The notes under the pieces: model-generated
Database searches by the model: none
The model's input: the letters and a program-made list of their open reading frames with translations, nothing else
Told to the model about the DNA's origin: nothing
In this document: piece by piece, positions 1-5,476 of the stretch
How positions within the stretch are numbered: the stretch's first letter is position 1
Layout: each line of letters starts with the position of its first letter
Translations under genes and position numbers: made by a program
Assembly (NCBI GenBank): GCA_022708005.1
Contig: JAKIZN010000054.1
Span: 1-8,530, forward strand
Origin: Bacteroidota bacterium
Lineage (GTDB): Bacteria > Bacteroidota > Ignavibacteria > Kapaibacteriales > UBA2268
Direction of reading: 5' to 3'
DNA: 8,530 nucleotides

Positions 1-1
1 C

Positions 2-496
2 GGAAGGATTTTTATTGCAGGACACTCGCGCGGTGCAGCCATTGCGATGCTTGTCGCTCCTATATTCGAGCAAATTAAGAAAGTTAGCTTGATTTCTCCT
101 ATATCTTCATTTGATAGATATTCCGATAGGCAAAAGGAGATTTGGAAACGGCAGGGCTATGTGGAATTTAAAATGAGCCACAGCGGACAGAAATTAAGGA
201 TAAATTCTACATATTTAGAAGATATTGAGGCTAATATCGCAAAATATTCATTGCCGAAAATAGTCAATACAATAGAAAAAGAGTTGCAAATAATTCACGG
301 CAGGCAAGATTTGACAGTAAGCATCAAAGAGCCTTATGAATTAGCATACAACTTTGAAAACAAAGAGCTACTGCGATTTGATATAATAGAAAAAGCTGGG
401 CATGGCTTTGCAGCAAGCCACCCATTTAAAGCAACAAATGCAATATTAAATGAATTAATAGAAAAACTAATTATCTTTCTTGAGCTAAAGCAATGA
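2..496 (+). CDS. Alpha/beta hydrolase (serine hydrolase), 3' part; start lies upstream of the window
   Basis: The frame is open from the left edge, so the ATG at 47 is internal and the gene begins before the window. Codons at 20-34 read G-H-S-R-G, the GxSxG nucleophile elbow, with the serine at 26-28, preceded by a hydrophobic beta strand (RIFIA). The other triad members are visible: Asp in HGRQD at 308-310, in the usual HGxxDxxV context, and His in AGHGF at 401-403. The order and spacing Ser-Asp-His fit an intact hydrolase of the serine esterase/peptidase-like alpha/beta hydrolase superfamily. Roughly the N-terminal 80-100 residues, with the oxyanion-hole strand, are missing only because the window cuts them off. 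The substrate cannot be inferred. The stop overlaps the next gene in ATGA, implying translational coupling with the lipoprotein. Seen: motifs. Inferred: intact enzyme. Confidence 0.85.
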   Translation, partial: GRIFIAGHSRGAAIAMLVAPIFEQIKKVSLISPISSFDRYSDRQKEIWKRQGYVEFKMSHSGQKLRINSTYLEDIEANIAKYSLPKIVNTIEKELQIIHGRQDLTVSIKEPYELAYNFENKELLRFDIIEKAGHGFAASHPFKATNAILNELIEKLIIFLELKQ

Positions 497-915
497 AACG
501 TATATGTGCTCTTGTATCGCTTATGTTTTTGATGACCAGTTGCGAAGTTTTCGTTATAAAAGCTCCGCAAAGAGAGCAGGCGAAAGTGATAGATTTAACT
601 CAGCGAACACCGCTTGGGGTTGTCTATTTGCTTAAAGCGGAACTCGATAGCGGCAACTTGCTGGGAGCTATGTCGATTATAGCTTCGCCGGACGGCAGTA
701 AATATTTGGCGATAGAGCGATATGAGCATGCCGACCGTCTCTCTCGATTGAAAAGAATGATTGCCCAAAGGCAAATCACAGATATTCGCACTGATACGCT
801 ATCTACCGATACTTTCAATATAAATCTTGAGTTCGATTGGACTAAAAAAATGAGCTTCACGGCTTCAAGAATAGATAATTCTTGGTATGTCGTTGGCTAT
901 AAATGCTTGTATTAG
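493..915 (+). CDS. Small predicted lipoprotein of unknown function (140 aa)
   Basis: The N-terminus starts MKRI and has a short hydrophobic stretch ending in a lipobox-like M-T-S-C, with the lipidated cysteine at residue 17. This predicts a lipoprotein attached to the membrane and facing the periplasm. The mature part, about 123 residues, has the rhythm TPLGVVYLLKAELDSGN...AMSII near residues 40-65 and ends in a strand pattern SFTASRIDNSWYVVGYK. That layout (a helix pair first, then strands, with a final W-Y/V-V strand) recalls NTF2-like/DUF4878-type small lipoproteins, but the match is by eye and weak. The start is the ATG overlapping the hydrolase stop by 4 bp; only a weak AAAG lies ahead of it, so expression probably depends on coupling. 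It ends 43 bp from the convergent hydF stop. No enzymatic motif is visible. Confidence 0.8.
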   Translation: MKRICALVSLMFLMTSCEVFVIKAPQREQAKVIDLTQRTPLGVVYLLKAELDSGNLLGAMSIIASPDGSKYLAIERYEHADRLSRLKRMIAQRQITDIRTDTLSTDTFNINLEFDWTKKMSFTASRIDNSWYVVGYKCLY

Positions 916-958
916 CCTCCGCGTCGAACCGCTATTTTTATGGCTGGGCTTACCGTAA

Positions 959-2203
959 TTATCCATTTGCTACGCTTAAGTAAGCGTTGAGCGCTGCTGG
1001 GAATGGCGATAGCGCTCTTTCTAATACGCCTTGCACAAATGATATTGCTATGCCATAATTTGTGATAGGTATGCCTGCTTCCTTAGCCTTCATTATCCGC
1101 ACTAATTTTTCATTCCGCGTTAGCATACAGCTACCACAATGAATAATTAGCTTGAACTCGGATAGATTTGCTGGGAAATCGCGACCCGATGCAACAGTAA
1201 CATCAAGCCCAAACCCAAGATGCTCGCTAAGCCAGCGGGGAATTTTAGCCCTGCCAATATCATCTTCTGCTGGGTGATGGCTGCACGCTTCGGCAATCAA
1301 TATCTTATCGTTTGGCTGCAATTTATTGATAAATGCCGCACCGCGAGATTCTTCAACTATGTCGCCTTTATTACGCGAGAAAAGTATAGAAAAAGTAGTT
1401 GCTTTGAGATGTTTCGGTGTATCCGAAACCATTTTATTGACAACTTGCGAATCGCAAACAACTAAGTCTGGCTCTTTTTTTAGCAACTGCAAAGTGCGGG
1501 CATATTCGCTATCTTTCACAACGATTGCTGTTGCGTTGGTGTCTAAAATATCGCGTATTGCCTGCACCTGTGGCAAAATTAATCGCCCCTTTGGCGCTTG
1601 CAAATCAATGGGCACGACCATTACGCATAGCCCGCCTTCGGGGACTAAATCGCTGAGCAAAGGCGGTGGCTTTAAAAAATCATTGGGAAGTTTGGCAATA
1701 AGCCTGCGCTTGATTTCCGATATGTATTTGTCGCGATTGATAGCATCTATTGCTGAGCATTGAGCGTAATCTGCTCCAATGCTGCTGAGTTTGCTAATCA
1801 ATTCATCGCTTGCGCCCGCATTATCAATTTTATTAATTACAATGATATACGGAATTTCTTTAGATCTGATAGTGGCAATAATTTCTTCTTCAATCGGATT
1901 GAGATTATCTGGCTCGACTACAACTATTGCTATATCAGCCCTTTCTAATGCCTTCATTGTTCGCTCAATTCTCTTTTCGGACAAAGCAGAAACGTCATCT
2001 ATTCCCGCAGTATCAAGAATTGTAACGGGACCTATCGGCAATAGCTCCATAGACTTTTCGACCACATCTGTTGTGGTGCCGGGCACGGGTGAAGATATTG
2101 CAACATCTTGATTGGCAAGCATATTTAGCACACTCGATTTGCCGACATTTGTTCTGCCAAAAATTCCGATTTGCAATCGCAGCGATTTAGGAGTATTTAT
2201 CAT
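959..2203 (-). CDS. hydF: [FeFe]-hydrogenase H-cluster maturation GTPase HydF
   Basis: This cytoplasmic 414-residue protein is the GTPase and scaffold that receives the 2Fe subcluster built by HydE and HydG and delivers it to apo-[FeFe]-hydrogenase. The N-terminal GTPase domain shows G1 GRTNVGKS (16-23), G2 threonines at PGTTTD (41-46), G3 DTAG (64-67), G4 NKID (124-127) and G5-like CSA (149-151). The C-terminal cluster-binding domain shows Cys307-Ser-His309, then about 45 residues later His355-Cys356-Gly-Ser-Cys359: the family CxH...HCxxC signature for the 4Fe-4S cluster. EDDIGRAKIPRW and SGRDFP are also typical. The ATG at 2203 is chosen because MINTPKSLRLQIGIFG matches the usual HydF start. 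An upstream TTG at 2329 would add 42 residues that overlap the neighbouring OmpA-domain coding sequence and resemble nothing. It lies 7 bp after the VWA-OmpA gene, with no clear Shine-Dalgarno, so it is probably coupled. No hydE, hydG or hydrogenase structural gene is in the window. Confidence 0.97.
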   Translation of the reverse strand: MINTPKSLRLQIGIFGRTNVGKSSVLNMLANQDVAISSPVPGTTTDVVEKSMELLPIGPVTILDTAGIDDVSALSEKRIERTMKALERADIAIVVVEPDNLNPIEEEIIATIRSKEIPYIIVINKIDNAGASDELISKLSSIGADYAQCSAIDAINRDKYISEIKRRLIAKLPNDFLKPPPLLSDLVPEGGLCVMVVPIDLQAPKGRLILPQVQAIRDILDTNATAIVVKDSEYARTLQLLKKEPDLVVCDSQVVNKMVSDTPKHLKATTFSILFSRNKGDIVEESRGAAFINKLQPNDKILIAEACSHHPAEDDIGRAKIPRWLSEHLGFGLDVTVASGRDFPANLSEFKLIIHCGSCMLTRNEKLVRIMKAKEAGIPITNYGIAISFVQGVLERALSPFPAALNAYLSVANG

Positions 2204-2210
2204 AGTGGTA

Positions 2211-3629
2211 TTATTTTGCAAGTACAACAAATTGAGTGCGGCGATTTTTGGCACGCCCTTCATCAGTTGCGTTAGATGCAACTGGCTTTGAGAAACCGAA
2301 CCCGCGATAGCGCAATCTCGATGGGTCAACTCCGCTGCTTACGATTGCGTTATAAACGGCTCTCGCCCTATCTTCCGATAGCTTGGCATTGTATTCCTGC
2401 GAGCCGACATTATCGGTATGCCCTTGTATTTCGAGTCTAAGCTTTGGGCGGCTTAGCATCGCATCGACTATTTCTTCGATGATTGGCTTAGAATCTTCTT
2501 TCAATATTGCTTTGTCGAAATCGAAGAGTATGGGCATAACGAACTCGTCGCCAACGTCTTTCCATAAGTCCGAAGTATCGTATTCGCCATCTGCTATTAT
2601 ATCATCTTTTGCGCCGGGCAAAGTTAAATACGAAAATACCGTATGCCAGCCCCAATATTTTGGTGGCTTATATGTTATGTAATAGTAAAATCTAAGGCTC
2701 ATATAAATATCGCGAAAGACCGAGACCATTTGCTCTTTGGAATAAACTTTGTAAAATTTCCCACCCGTATAGCTTGAAATAGCCTTCAAATCATCGTCTT
2801 TTGAATAGCCAAAAGCAACACAAAATATATGTACGTTCATATTTTTTGCTTGCTCTATAAGTTCGCCAACTTCCTTTTTGGAATAATTTTCATCGCCGTC
2901 GGTAAATATCACAAGCACTCTCGGCACATCTTCGGCAGTGCCTTCAAACATTGCCGTGCCGTGATAAATTGCATCGTTCAAAGCGGTGAATAGCCCAAAA
3001 CCGTCATTTCTTTTAGCTCGAAATAGGCTGAGCATAGTAGAAGTATCACGCATCAAAGGCACTTTAACGTCAAAATCTTTATTGAAAGTGGCAATTCCAA
3101 TTTGGTCGTAATCGAATTTCATACGAATGAACATCTCCGTTCCCTCGAAAATTGCTCCGAGTATAGGATTCATCGAACCGCTGTAATCGACAGTCAGCAC
3201 TATGTTATACGGTATCGAATCTTTCGCCCCAAATTCTCTTACGGCAAATGTATCTATTGCGGCTTCGCGTGTATTATAAACTTTGCCAAGCTGCTCCCGC
3301 ATTTTTGAAAAGTAGCGGTAATCGCCTTTTCTATATGGGTCAGCCATATTTGTGATGAAATGCCCTAATGAATCGAATACTCGTGTATATAGCTTAATTT
3401 TATTAGGATATTCATCAATTTCTATTCTAAAAATATCATAAATTATTTTCGAGTAATCTGCGGAGTCAATTGGCAAAGTAGATGTTATGTAAATTGGCTT
3501 TGCGGCTGTATCGAGCGGGTCTTCCAGCGAAGCCATAAAATCAAAATCCGTCGGATGATATGTCTTGCAAGATGAAATTGCAAACATTATCGCCAACAGC
3601 ACAAAACTTCTAATTACGATAGATTTCAT
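2211..3629 (-). CDS. Lipoprotein with a von Willebrand factor A domain and a C-terminal OmpA peptidoglycan-binding domain
   Basis: From the ATG at 3629 the protein is 472 residues and opens with a clean type II signal peptide (MKSIVIRS, hydrophobic core, lipobox I-S-S-C with Cys21). Residues about 30-140 are unrecognised. A VWA domain follows (about 140-312) with a complete MIDAS: D148-Y-S150-G-S152, Thr215 in GLFTALND, and Asp244 in FTDGDEN. The C-terminus (about 368-472) is an OmpA/MotB-like domain: LFDFDKA, GHTDN with Asp406, and LSEDRA with Arg421, the residues that hold diaminopimelate in this family. Such a protein would sit in the outer membrane or periplasm, grip peptidoglycan, and bind a protein partner through a metal-dependent VWA face. 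Start choice is uncertain: the frame stays open upstream, with an ATG at 3695 (TGATG with the preceding stop) and a TTG at 3698 with AAAGGA 10 nt before it. Those would put 22-23 residues before the signal peptide. Confidence 0.9.
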   Translation of the reverse strand: MKSIVIRSFVLLAIMFAISSCKTYHPTDFDFMASLEDPLDTAAKPIYITSTLPIDSADYSKIIYDIFRIEIDEYPNKIKLYTRVFDSLGHFITNMADPYRKGDYRYFSKMREQLGKVYNTREAAIDTFAVREFGAKDSIPYNIVLTVDYSGSMNPILGAIFEGTEMFIRMKFDYDQIGIATFNKDFDVKVPLMRDTSTMLSLFRAKRNDGFGLFTALNDAIYHGTAMFEGTAEDVPRVLVIFTDGDENYSKKEVGELIEQAKNMNVHIFCVAFGYSKDDDLKAISSYTGGKFYKVYSKEQMVSVFRDIYMSLRFYYYITYKPPKYWGWHTVFSYLTLPGAKDDIIADGEYDTSDLWKDVGDEFVMPILFDFDKAILKEDSKPIIEEIVDAMLSRPKLRLEIQGHTDNVGSQEYNAKLSEDRARAVYNAIVSSGVDPSRLRYRGFGFSKPVASNATDEGRAKNRRTQFVVLAK

Positions 3630-3694
3630 ACTATAGTTTTTATATTCAGCATTACCCATATCAGGCAAAATCGTTTTATAGCTCCAATTGCTCA

Positions 3695-4039
3695 TCAAAC
3701 TTTAAATATCCTTTCAGCCATATCTTTAGCTCGCTTGCGATGCTCGTCTTTGATATGTATTGCAACCACAGCGATAGCGCTAAGCATAACGCCTAAATCA
3801 TCGCTAAACCCAAGCACGGGCACAAAGTCTGGCACAGTATCCAAAGGCGTTATAAAATATGCTAATGCGCCCAATATCACGCCTTTTGCCCATCTGGGAG
3901 TCTCGCTATCTTGAAATGAAAAAAAGAGTTGCAATGCTGTTTCGACCACTCTTTTGCCTGCTCGTCTCCAATTTACCCTTATTTTTTTATTGAGTTCAGG
4001 CTGAACTAACTCTTCCATATTATCGACTTGTTCGTCCAT
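3695..4039 (-). CDS. DUF1232 / YkvA-family small membrane protein (114 aa)
   Basis: Residues 50-84 carry the DUF1232 signature: a tryptophan-containing lead-in (RWAKGVILGALAYF), then TPLDTVPDFVPVLGFSDDL with the conserved Y-P-D-PDF-P-G-DD pattern. The domain is short and amphipathic to hydrophobic and is usually classed as membrane-associated; its molecular function is not established. The N-terminal 45 residues are acidic then basic and not conserved by eye. The C-terminal tail (KDEHRKRAKDMAERIF) is a charged helix. The ATG at 4039 follows the 306-bp intergenic region, with AAGAAG a few bases ahead of it, so this is probably the first gene of the operon that continues with the VWA-OmpA lipoprotein and hydF. 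Its TGA overlaps the earliest candidate starts of the next gene. The family assignment is firm; a role in hydrogenase biology would be guesswork. Confidence 0.92.
   Translation of the reverse strand: MDEQVDNMEELVQPELNKKIRVNWRRAGKRVVETALQLFFSFQDSETPRWAKGVILGALAYFITPLDTVPDFVPVLGFSDDLGVMLSAIAVVAIHIKDEHRKRAKDMAERIFKV
3709..3714 (-). promoter_or_regulatory. Possible Shine-Dalgarno AAAGGA for an upstream start of the VWA-OmpA gene
   Basis: On the minus strand AAAGGA lies 10 nt before TTG 3698 and 13 nt before ATG 3695, inside the end of the DUF1232 gene. It is the only Shine-Dalgarno-like site near any candidate start of the VWA-OmpA gene; the ATG at 3629, which gives the best signal peptide, has none. 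It is therefore evidence for the longer form, against the signal-peptide argument for the shorter one. Confidence 0.35.
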
Positions 4040-4060
4040 AACGCTTCTTGCAATGTGTCT

Positions 4061-4091
4061 AATATACTTATTTCAAGACTTTTTGCAGCAA
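4061..4091 (-). promoter_or_regulatory. Tentative promoter for the DUF1232-VWA/OmpA-hydF operon
   Basis: Read on the minus strand, TTGCTG (4091-4086) and TATATT (4066-4061) are separated by 19 nt, with the -10 box 21 nt before the ATG at 4039. This is a fair sigma-70-like match with a slightly long spacer, and the location upstream of the first gene of the operon is right. In AT-rich DNA such matches arise often, so this is a weak call. Confidence 0.25.
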
Positions 4092-4197
4092 ATTTTATTG
4101 CTGAAAATCCGCCAATGCCGAAAAATAAATTAAAGCAAATAGAAGAGAACCCGAAGGGATTTGATGTTTGTAGGAAATAAGATTGTCTAATATAATT

Positions 4198-4214
4198 CGA
4201 CTCCTACGGAGTCG
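4198..4214. repeat. Palindrome: 7-bp perfect stem, 3-nt loop
   Basis: CGACTCC, loop TAC, GGAGTCG: a perfect 7-bp stem at the centre of the larger inverted-repeat element. There is no run of T after it on either strand, so it is not a typical intrinsic terminator. Confidence 0.8.
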
Positions 4215-4249
4215 TATAACTCGCCGTTTCTTTATAACTACAAACATTT

Positions 4250-4264
4250 GAACCCTTTGGGTTC
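4250..4264. repeat. Palindrome: 6-bp perfect stem, 3-nt loop
   Basis: GAACCC, loop TTT, GGGTTC. It forms the outer half of the right arm of the 118-bp element. The matching left end (4147-4161) has GAACCC GAA GGGATT and pairs much less well with itself, so the two ends are related but not identical. Confidence 0.75.
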
Positions 4265-4282
4265 GTTATTATTTGGCTTTAA

Positions 4283-4313
4283 GATGTCCTACACCTCAAA
4301 GGTGTAGGACATC
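4283..4313 (-). terminator. Perfect 14-bp stem hairpin after the ABC operon; possible terminator
   Basis: Positions 4283-4296 and 4300-4313 are exact inverted copies of 14 bp around a 3-nt loop (CAA on plus, TTG on minus). The hairpin starts 32 nt past the stop of the last ABC transporter gene, the place expected for the end of that transcript. On the minus strand only two T residues follow the stem, so it lacks the U-tract of a standard intrinsic terminator. It may instead stall polymerase, protect the mRNA 3' end, or belong to the same repeat family as the neighbouring palindromes, since they all share 3-nt loops. The hairpin is certain; the function is not. Confidence 0.5.
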
Positions 4314-4345
4314 TGGAGAACAGCGAATTATTCAATATTAATCGC

Positions 4346-5476
4346 CTAATTTGTTTTGCGATACATCAAAGTTGCAAGCACATTTATCACTAATCCATAG
4401 CAGCAAACTACTATAAAATGGAAAGATATATCCGAAAAGCCCGAACCTTTGAGCAAAATCATTCTGACCGCTTCCATAAAGTATCGCAGCGGATTGAAAT
4501 ATGTGATTATTTTCGCCCAATTTGGCATATTTTCTATAGAAGTGAAAAGCCCGCTTAGCAATATGAAAACAACCGTAAAGAACCAAGTTATAAACATCGA
4601 TTGCTGCTGTGTATCGGCAGTTGTCGAAATGAGAAAGCCTATCCCTAATACGAGAAGCAAAAACACCCCACCGAAAAGGAACAGCAGCGGCAGACTGCCC
4701 ACAATTGGAATATCATACAGCAACTTGCCAATAGAAAGCCCAACCGCAAGTTCAAAAATACCTAAAACCCAAAATGGGAAAAGTTTGCCTACTATTAGTT
4801 CATATTTTTTTATTGGAGTAACGTTGAGCTGCTCGATAGTGCCAATCTCTTTTTCGCGAACAATGTTCATGCCCGAGACGAACATTCCAACAAGCGAGAC
4901 AAGCAACACCAACAGCCCCGGCACCATAAACGCTTGATAATTCAGCTCTGGATTAAACCAATTGGCATAGCTGATGTTTATCTTTTTCAGCAAGTTCAAA
5001 TTGCTTGCCTTTGATGAATAGCCAATATTATCGGCAGTAAATCCTTGCATAAAATCGTTTATCACGCTATTAGTGTATTGCGCTGATAGCGATGCTTTTG
5101 AGCCATCAATAGCATTCACGACAATTGAAGCGGGCGAGGCGCCCTCGCGCATTAAATCCCGCTCGAAATGATTTGGAATAGCAAGGTATAAATCGCATTC
5201 GCCTTTATCTAACGCTTGCTCTGCCTGCTTTTCGCTTTCGAGATGCCCTGCAATTGTGAAATAATTGCTGCCTTCAAACTTCCCTATCATTTGCCGAGAA
5301 GCGCTTGATAAGTCGTTATCGACAAAGGCAATTTTAATATCTTTCATCTCAAAAGTCGCGGCATTAGCTAATATTACTAACTGAAGCACGGGCATAAATG
5401 TTAGTATAAAAAGCATCTGCTTATTTCTGAATATTTGCCGAAATTCCTTCACTAATATTATTTTTATATTTCTCAT
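4346..5476 (-). CDS. ABC-2 type permease 2 (YbhR-like), last gene of the export operon
   Basis: This 376-residue inner-membrane permease belongs to the ABC-2/YhhJ-YbhR class. It has an N-terminal cytoplasmic helix (MRNIKIILVKEFRQIFRN), one membrane segment at about 21-40, a large periplasmic domain (about 42-180) and a C-terminal block of about five membrane segments (about 183-370). Class motifs are NWFNPELNY (172-180), REKEIGTIEQLNVTPI (207-222, the loop facing the ATPase), LLSGLFTSIENMP (306-318) and FNPLRYF (327-333), all closely echoing E. coli YbhR. The ATG at 5476 is chosen because it overlaps the preceding TGA in ATGA, has CAGG 8 nt ahead, and gives the standard N-terminus. An in-frame ATG at 5644 would add 56 residues lying over the previous gene. 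It probably pairs with permease 1 as a heterodimer. Substrate unknown. Confidence 0.93.
   Translation of the reverse strand: MRNIKIILVKEFRQIFRNKQMLFILTFMPVLQLVILANAATFEMKDIKIAFVDNDLSSASRQMIGKFEGSNYFTIAGHLESEKQAEQALDKGECDLYLAIPNHFERDLMREGASPASIVVNAIDGSKASLSAQYTNSVINDFMQGFTADNIGYSSKASNLNLLKKINISYANWFNPELNYQAFMVPGLLVLLVSLVGMFVSGMNIVREKEIGTIEQLNVTPIKKYELIVGKLFPFWVLGIFELAVGLSIGKLLYDIPIVGSLPLLFLFGGVFLLLVLGIGFLISTTADTQQQSMFITWFFTVVFILLSGLFTSIENMPNWAKIITYFNPLRYFMEAVRMILLKGSGFSDISFHFIVVCCYGLVINVLATLMYRKTN

Larger units (their letters stand above)
4147..4264. repeat. 118-bp element bounded by imperfect 27-bp inverted repeats
   Basis: The left arm (4147-4173) and the reverse complement of the right arm (4238-4264) match at 22 of 27 positions. 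Both start GAACCC and end in an identical 10-mer ATGTTTGTAG. Mismatches lie in the middle of the arm. Between the arms is AT-rich DNA with a separate palindrome at 4198-4214. The arrangement looks like a small interspersed palindromic or MITE-like repeat, or a long structured RNA. No transposase and no obvious target-site duplication was found. Whether other copies exist cannot be known from this window. Confidence 0.7.
4040..4345. other. 306-bp intergenic region between two minus-strand operons, rich in palindromes
   Basis: No credible coding sequence is present. The part near 4040-4140 is plain AT-rich DNA with the tentative promoter described above. From 4147 to 4313 the region is dominated by inverted repeats: a 118-bp element with 27-bp imperfect inverted ends (4147-4264), a short palindrome in its centre (4198-4214), a palindrome at its right end (4250-4264), and a perfect 14-bp stem hairpin beyond it (4283-4313). 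Positions 4314-4345 hold nothing recognisable. Confidence 0.8.

Noticed and set aside
914..958. Possible bidirectional terminator between the lipoprotein and hydF ends
   Set aside because: Only a 4-bp AGCC/GGCT pairing with a loop of more than 20 nt is present; this is too weak to call.
1326..1763. Plus-strand open frame of 145 codons opposite hydF
   Set aside because: It is antisense to a certain gene and has no recognisable domain.
2204..2329. A 42-residue N-terminal extension of HydF starting at TTG 2329
   Set aside because: It overlaps the OmpA-domain coding sequence in another frame, resembles no known HydF start, and the ATG at 2203 gives the normal family N-terminus.
4200..4209. ACTCCTACGG, identical to a well-known conserved stretch of bacterial 16S rRNA
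   Set aside because: The match stops at about 10 bases, the flanks are unlike rRNA, and the sequence is fully explained as part of a perfect palindrome.
4449..4937. Plus-strand open frame of 162 codons opposite ABC-2 permease 2
   Set aside because: It is antisense to a strongly supported membrane protein; the product shows no motif and mirrors the codon pattern of the opposite strand.
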